Positions 58,475 through 64,000 of a stretch of DNA of 64,000 nucleotides are shown in pieces. Position 1 is the first letter of the stretch. Each line of letters begins with the position of its first letter. The stretch covers positions 516,648 through 580,647 of the forward strand of contig ONZQ02000003.1 of assembly GCA_900312665.1 (NCBI GenBank), read 5' to 3'. The translations under genes were made by a program, and so were the position numbers. The stretch is from Cephalotrichum gorgonifer (Eukaryota > Ascomycota > Sordariomycetes > Microascales > Microascaceae). The notes beneath the pieces were generated by a model. It did not search any database and was not told the DNA's origin. It saw only the letters and a list, made by a program, of their open reading frames with translations.

Positions 58475-59670
58475 ATGGCGGCGATGCTCGAGTTCAGGAC
58501 GCAAGGGTTCAACTCCTATGCTGTCAAGTACTCCCCTTACTACGATAACAAAATCGCCGTCGCGACTGCCGCGAACTTTGGGATTGTCGGAAACGGGAGG
58601 GCCTTTGTGCTGAACCTGACGAATCAGGGAACGGTAGAGGTAGAGAAGACGTATGTTGCGCCGCCTCCCCCGACCGGGGCCATAGGGACAAGAACAAGGC
58701 ACGGGAATTGACTTTGCGGCTTCCCCTTAGATTCGATACGAATGACGCCCAGTATGACGTTGCATGGTCGGAAATCAATGAGAGGCAGTTGGTGGTCGCG
58801 TGCGGGGATGGGTCCGTCAAGCTCTACGACGCCGGGCTGGAGCCCGGATTTCCGGTCATGAATTTCCACGAGCACAAGAGGGAGACGTTCTCTGTGGCTT
58901 GGAACCCGGTGACAAAGGATACATTCGCTTCGAGTTCGTGGGATGGGACCGTCAAGATAGTATGTAAACCGCTGCCGCATAAGTGTGGGAAGCTTCCCAA
59001 TAGCCTCCGCTAACCCGCGATACAGTGGTCGCCGACTAGGACAGAGTCTATAATGACCCTACCTATAGGTAGCTGCGCCTACAGCGCCTCGTTCTGCCCC
59101 TCGAACCCCGCCATAATATCCGCCGTGGCGAGCGACTCCCAGCTGCGCATATTCGACCTCCGGACGCCCGTCTCTGCCAAGTACCACCTCACTGCCTCGA
59201 TACCTGTCCACGCCTCGCCTCCAGGCCTACCGGGCCACTTCCCATCCCTAGGGCCCTCGGAGGTCCTCACACACGACTGGAACAAGTACAACCAGTCCCT
59301 AGTGGCTACCGGCGGCGTGGACAAGCTCGTGCGGACCTTCGACGTGCGCAATTCCAACGGGGGTCCTGTCTCACTGTTGGAGGGTCACGGGTACGCGGTG
59401 CGGAGAGTAGCGTGGAGCCCGCACGAGAGCGACGTGCTGATCTCGGCGTCGTATGACATGTCGGTGCGCGTGTGGACGGACGGGACGAGGTACCAACCAG
59501 ACCCGACCATGCCTGTTTTGAGGGGGAAGCAGTTGGGGGTTATGAATCGACACACGGAGTTTTCGACGGGGGTCGACTGGTGTCTTTTTGGTCAGGGGTG
59601 GGTTGCGTCTGTCGGATGGGATGAGAGGGTCCTGCTATGGGACGCCTCGCCGTTCCTCCGGAATAGGTGA
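58475..59670 (+). CDS. PEX7: Pex7, peroxisomal PTS2 receptor (WD40)
   Basis: Three exons, 58475-58650, 58731-58959 and 59026-59670, join in phase, giving 349 aa. The start is MAAMLEFRTQGFNSYAVKYS; the second Met (residue 4, MLEFRTQGF) is the usual Pex7 start and may be used instead. Typical repeats follow: YDVAWSEINERQLVVACGDG, SVAWNPVTKDTFASSSWDGT, LVATGGVDKLVRTFDVRN, AVRRVAWSPHESDVLISASY and WVASVGWDERVLLWD. The protein folds as a beta-propeller that binds the N-terminal PTS2 signal of matrix enzymes such as thiolase in the cytosol and, with Pex20-type co-receptors in filamentous fungi, carries them to peroxisomes. Confidence 0.95.
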
Positions 59671-60993
59671 CGCACTACAAAGGCATAAGCCTAGACACGA
59701 GATGGATAACGTATATATGAAGGGATTTGCATGGAAATTTGGAAAGGCCAGTCGAATGTAAGGCTGGAATTCATAAAGCTACCACTAGAGATAGGAAACG
59801 GTCCTGAGGTTAGGTCACAAATAATATCAAGCAGAATTAGACTTCGGTAGTAACCGACAGAAGGTAAAGGATATTTCGATACTCTTAGAGGACAGGAGGC
59901 AAAGGCAATGAGCTAAAGACAGCGAGACAGGCCTGGTCATGAGACATAATGTTGGGCTGCCCCACGACCCTGAGCACTCCGTGACGACCGAGTTCTTCGG
60001 GAGCAGGCGCACCTTCTCACGGAATAAGCCTTCATTTTTTCTTTAGAATCTTGAGCTCCTGCGTGATCGAGTCTCGGATCAACCTGTCCCACTCTCCCTC
60101 GCTTTCCATGGAGCCTATCCACTCGCGGCTACATCCGGTGCAAGACATCCATCCCATCCACTAACATGTTCATAAGATGTTTCGAACGTAGATTTCCGAT
60201 TAGAGTAACCCACGGATATGGCGGGCTTACCGAGATCAGAACGTACGCATGTACGTGGAAATACCGAAAAGTAACTCCGCACTGAAAACAGGAGAGGAGA
60301 TACCCGTCGCTGACGGACAACACCCCAACCCCAAGCTCCAATGGGAAGGGAATTAAGGAGGAATGGATGACAGTCGCTGTTGAGACTATCTATCACATGA
60401 TGTACTCTTGTAAGTACTAATGTAGGTGTGCTAAAACAACCTCGAATTTCTAGATTATTCTCGATGAGATTTTGAGGCACTAATTGATAGATCTAGGCCT
60501 CCTAGCGTTTGAAGAGGCGATTTTGATGCTGCAAGAGCTGGCCAACATCCGCCACTCGTCGTACAGAGAGAGGTACTCCTACCATGATAGTCAATAGTGG
60601 TTTCGCGAGGTGGGTCTCCCCGGTTATGTGCAAACTACTTTAATATCGCATATAGTGGAAAGGTGGTGGCGTTTACTTTTGTACATATTTAAGATTGGCT
60701 ATTACGCAGCTACCGGGGTTTTGATACGGAGCGTCCAGGACGCGAAGAAAAAAATTCGCGGGTCGCCGCCACATTGAAGAAAATACCAGTCCGAAGGAGT
60801 CTCTGTCTCCATCAACCTACCTTCCCAAACACCCTTTTTGCTATTGTAATACTACACCTTTTCGATTCTTCCTGTATTAATACGGGCTACATAATTCAGT
60901 CCATCACCTTGCCTTGAAGCCTTTTACTTCTCTTCCCCATCCGAGCCTCTCAGTCACTCCTTTCTTGAACAGCATCATCACATCCACCTCAAG
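59671..60993. other. Intergenic region with two possible small minus-strand exons
   Basis: No full gene was resolved between Pex7 and the helicase gene. Two short minus frames look protein-like: 60109-60032 (MESEGEWDRLIRDSITQELK, then ILKKK and TGA), preceded by an acceptor-like GATAG, and 60585-60502 (MVGVPLSVRRVADVGQLLQH...FKR). They could be the last and first exons of a small mitochondrial-type protein, but I found no phase-consistent join. The final 250 bases are the pyrimidine-rich leader of the helicase gene. Confidence 0.3.
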
Positions 60994-63042
60994 ATGCTTC
61001 GCCTAGGACTTCGGAGGTGCGCCCCCGTGGGGCGCGCGCGCTTCGCCATCCCGACCCTGCCTCAATGCCAGTCCATGGTCCCTCAAGTCGCCCGAATCCA
61101 ACAAGTCACGGTCCTCCCCGCTCTCCGCAATGCCTTCCACCAGTCTCGCACCCTCTCTCAAAATGCTACCGCGGAGGCCGTAGCCCCGCCGCCGGAGTCT
61201 GAGCGGATGCGCTTCGAAGACGTTAAGGGAGTTCATCCCAACTTGATCCGTTCTATCACAGAGGGCATGCAATACACGCATATGAGCGAGGTCCAAGAGC
61301 AGACCATCGTTGCTGCGCTCAGCGGAAAGGATATGTGAGTTTTTGCCCCCACCCCGAGGCAAATTCAACTAAATGCTGACCGTTTCAGGGTCGCCCAAGC
61401 GAGAACAGGCACAGGAAAGACGCTCGCATTCCTCCTGCCCATGATGCAGCGCATGATCGACTCGGACCCCTCCCTCGCTAACAGGTCGTCGTCGAGGTCC
61501 GCGAGGCCTAACGACATCCGTGGCATCGTGATTTCGCCTACCCGTGAGCTAGCAGAACAGATCGCTGCCGAGGCCAGGCGCTTGGTCCGTGGCACTGGGC
61601 TCGTCGTGCAGTCGGCCGTCGGAGGAACTGGGAAGAGGGAGATGCTCAGGAACCTGCAGAGGCAGGGCTGCCATCTGCTCGTCGCCACCCCCGGCCGCCT
61701 CTACGACCTGCTATCGGACCCCCATGCCGGAGTTGAGGCGCCCAATCTCGATGCCCTGGTTCTCGACGAGGCCGATCGGATGCTAGACGTCGGATTCGCC
61801 GACACCCTGGCTGATATCCAGAGTAAGCTGCCCGACATCCGCCAGAAAGTACGACAGACGTTGCTCTTCTCCGCGACCATCCCCTCCAATGTCGTCCACC
61901 TTGCGAAGGCCATGGTGCGACAAGACCAGTTTGAATTTGTGCAGACCATCAAGGGCGACGACGCGCCGACCCACGCGAGGATCCCTCAGAACATCGCCAT
62001 ATGCAAGTCGATGATCAACCTCTTCCCGACGCTCTACGAGCTCCTCGACCGCGAGATGGCCAAGGCGGCGGCCGACCCCGGCGCAAGGCCTTTCAAGGCG
62101 ATCATATACTTCGGCACGACGGCCATGGTTGAGACGGCCGTTGCACTCGATAATGCCCTGCGCAGGGATCGCGGACACACATTCACCCAGTCGCCTACCC
62201 TCTTCATCCACGGCAAGCTCCAGCAAAACCAGCGCACTCGCGCAGCCAACGCATTCCGCAGGGCCCGGTCCGCCATTCTGCTCTCCTCGGACGTTACGGC
62301 CCGCGGGATAGACTTCCCCGACGTGACCCACGTCATCCAGGTCGGCCTCCCCAGCAGCCGCGAGCAGTACATCCACCGCCTAGGCCGGACGGGACGCCAG
62401 GACAAGGAGGGTGAGGGATGGCTCATCATCCCGGAGGCCGAGGCTAGGGAGGCGGCGAGCCTGTTGAGGGGGCTCGGGCTCAAGGACAACGGCGGCCTGG
62501 CGTCAGAGAGGGCGGTAGTAGAGTCGGAGGAGGACATGTCTCCGATCTTCAAGGAGGTCACGGATGCCTTCGGCTCCGTGCCGTACTCCAGCCTCGCGCC
62601 GGCGTACCTGGCGTGGTTCGGCAACAAGAGCTCGAGGGAGGTGAGGGAGAGCATTGAGGGACTGAACAAGTGGGCAACACTGGGCTGGGGGAAGCAGACC
62701 CCGCCCAGCGTGCGGACGGACTGGCTCCGCCGCAGGGGCCTTCAGAATGTTCCGGGGTTCAATGTCAGCGATGACCGTCGGCCCGAGAGAGACTCTAACT
62801 CGAGCTTCGATGGCTCTCGGTACTCGAGGGACGGCGAGAGTCGGATTGCGGAGGGAGGCGGGTGGGACGCGTTCCAGGGTCAGTTCCAGTCGAGTGACCG
62901 ACGCGGAAGGTCGGATAGGCGGCCAGGAGGCGGACGCTCTGGTGGGCGGTCTGGTGGCCGCGACTTCGGCAACCGCGGTAGCAGCAGGCCTCCTAGGAGC
63001 AGCAACCCTTGGGAGAAGAGGGATAGGGAGTTCGACTTTTAA
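60994..63042 (+). CDS. MSS116: Mitochondrial DEAD-box RNA helicase, MSS116-like
   Basis: Two exons, 60994-61334 and 61389-63042, give 664 aa. The first 55 residues are rich in Arg, hydrophobic and Ser residues and lack acidic ones (MLRLGLRRCAPVGRARFAIP...FHQSRTLSQ), a good mitochondrial presequence. Helicase motifs follow in order: Q motif near EVQEQTI, I ARTGTGKT (split from the Q motif by the intron), Ia PTRELAEQ, GG, Ib TPGR, II DEAD, III SAT, V TARGIDFP and VI HRLGRTGR. A C-terminal extension ends in an Arg/Gly-rich tail (RPGGGRSGGRSGGRDFGNRG). Yeast Mss116 assists mitochondrial group I and II intron splicing and translation by ATP-dependent RNA unwinding; the same compartment and role are inferred here. 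Confidence 0.93.
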
Positions 63043-63413
63043 GTGATCGGCGTGTGTGGAGGCGAATCGCGAGGCTTGAGCCCGTCCAGCCTGGCGTGTC
63101 AGATTTAAGTGTTGTTGATATCATCTTGGAGCAACGGGTTCCACCTACCTGTACGATATGGTTATCTGGGAGCCGGAGCTTTGATCTCTACTTGTTCATT
63201 TTTGTTCGACTATAGACTGTATGATAGATATTACGGGTGTACGGGAAAAGGCGCCCTTGAGGGTATGAATTTAATTCTTATGTTTGCGAATACCATGCTG
63301 CTCGATATGTCTGTGTACTGTGTTCCTCTTCTGCATGTTATGTGCCTATCTATCCCTTCCCTATACATCCAAAACACCTTGCCGGACAATAATAAGAAAA
63401 AATTGATAGGATT
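63043..63413. other. Convergent intergenic region
   Basis: 371 bases between the 3' ends of the helicase gene (+) and the broken membrane-protein gene (-). A + frame (63109-63495) overlaps the 3' end of the next gene and has no recognisable features. Confidence 0.45.
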
Positions 63414-63976
63414 TCACGAAGGTCTATTCCTCGCCTTCAGCATCTCGACCCCTTCCTCGAACCCCTCCACCGCCCCGCCCACCACAGAGCCGTAAACCCA
63501 GTCCAGCCCCGAGAGGAAGAGTACACCCTTCCCCGGGACGCCCCCGAGCCGCCTCCCGGCCTCGCGAGCAGCCTCCAGCGCGTTGGAGCTGATGTTGAAC
63601 CTCCGCTCCGCCCTCATGGCCGCGCGCGCCAGCGCCAGCAGGTGCGGGAGGAGGATCGCGGAGAGGAAGAGGAGGGCGAGGACGGTGGACTTCACGAGGC
63701 GGCGGAGGTAGGTGCTCCTCCGTGTCTCGCGGGGGCGCTGCCGGGGGGAGCGAGGACGAGGCCGGCGGGCACGGAGGAGGACTGCTGGAGTGTTGAGAGC
63801 TCGCCCGGGGAGAGGTCATGGGGTAGGGAGGCGAGGAGGTGGGAGAGGCCTGAGATGTATTCCGCGCGTTCGAAGGTGGGGTTGCGGGATGATGGCGGCA
63901 GGGTGGATTCTTCCGCTGCGAGGGAGATCTTCGTGAGGCCTGGATAGAGAGGGAGAGTTCTTAGCTTTTCTCCCAT
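63414..63976 (-). pseudogene. Membrane-protein gene interrupted by a frame change
   Basis: On the minus strand, one frame runs from the Met at 63976 (MGEKLRTLPLYPGLTKISLA...ERAEYISGLSHLLASLPHDL) to a stop at 63692. A second frame, offset by one base and overlapping it, continues with a basic stretch (RETRRSTYLRRLVKS), a membrane span (STVLALLFLSAILLPHLLAL), then SNALEAAREAGRRLGGVPGK and GVLFLSGLDWVYGSVVGGAV, ending at 63414. The frames overlap at a run of six C on the minus strand (G6 at 63743-63748), and one extra base there would make a single protein of about 187 aa. No intron fits. This may be an assembly or sequencing error rather than a true lesion. The frame is also open upstream of 63976 to the window edge. 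Family not recognised. Confidence 0.5.
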
Positions 63977-64000
63977 GGGTTCCCGGTTTGGATTCTTCTT

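Overview
This window reads as nuclear DNA of a filamentous ascomycete (Pezizomycotina, most likely Sordariomycetes). Most genes are split by short GT-AG introns, roughly 50-350 bp. Coding exons are GC-rich, intergenic regions reach several kb, and the gene set is fungal: an ASD-4-like GATA factor, a Clr5-domain protein, DUF1774 and SigF-like NTF2-like proteins, a divergent histone H4 variant, a Svf1 homologue and a ro-1/nudA-type dynein heavy chain. No rRNA, CRISPR array, intact transposon or secondary-metabolite cluster was seen. Gene models below were built by hand by joining frames at GT-AG borders and checking that the phases agree.

Layout. 1-6 kb: the tail of an unknown gene (+), a hypothetical acidic/proline-rich protein (-), an ASD-4-like GATA factor (-) and an uncertain gene with a possible mitochondrial presequence (-). 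7-12 kb: Svf1 (+), a six-exon histone H4 variant (+) and a membrane-anchored GNAT acetyltransferase (-). 12-16 kb: a 4.5-kb stretch without a convincing gene. 16-23 kb: a 1008-aa C2H2 protein (+) and a FAR1-domain protein with a long His/Gln/Ala repeat (+). 25-38.5 kb: cytoplasmic dynein heavy chain (+), 4345 aa in three exons. 39-48 kb: Clr5 protein (-), DUF1774 membrane protein (+), mitochondrial-type holo-ACP synthase (+) and a six-exon aldo/keto reductase (-). 49-56 kb: an orphan basic protein (+), a SigF-like NTF2-like protein (-), a single-pass membrane protein (-), a double-GFA-domain protein (+) and tRNA-Glu(CTC) (-). 56-64 kb: an AlkB-like dioxygenase with a GRF zinc finger (-), Pex7 (+), an MSS116-like mitochondrial DEAD-box helicase (+), and a membrane-protein gene (-) broken by a frame change at a homopolymer.

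The genes are mostly independent housekeeping or regulatory loci, as is usual in fungal genomes, and I see no operon-like system. The most noteworthy items are the histone H4 variant with a 16-nt microexon, the in-frame Gln/Tyr-rich extension behind the aldo/keto reductase stop codon, the FAR1/Q-repeat protein, the frame break near the right edge, and several genes visible only after joining short exons.
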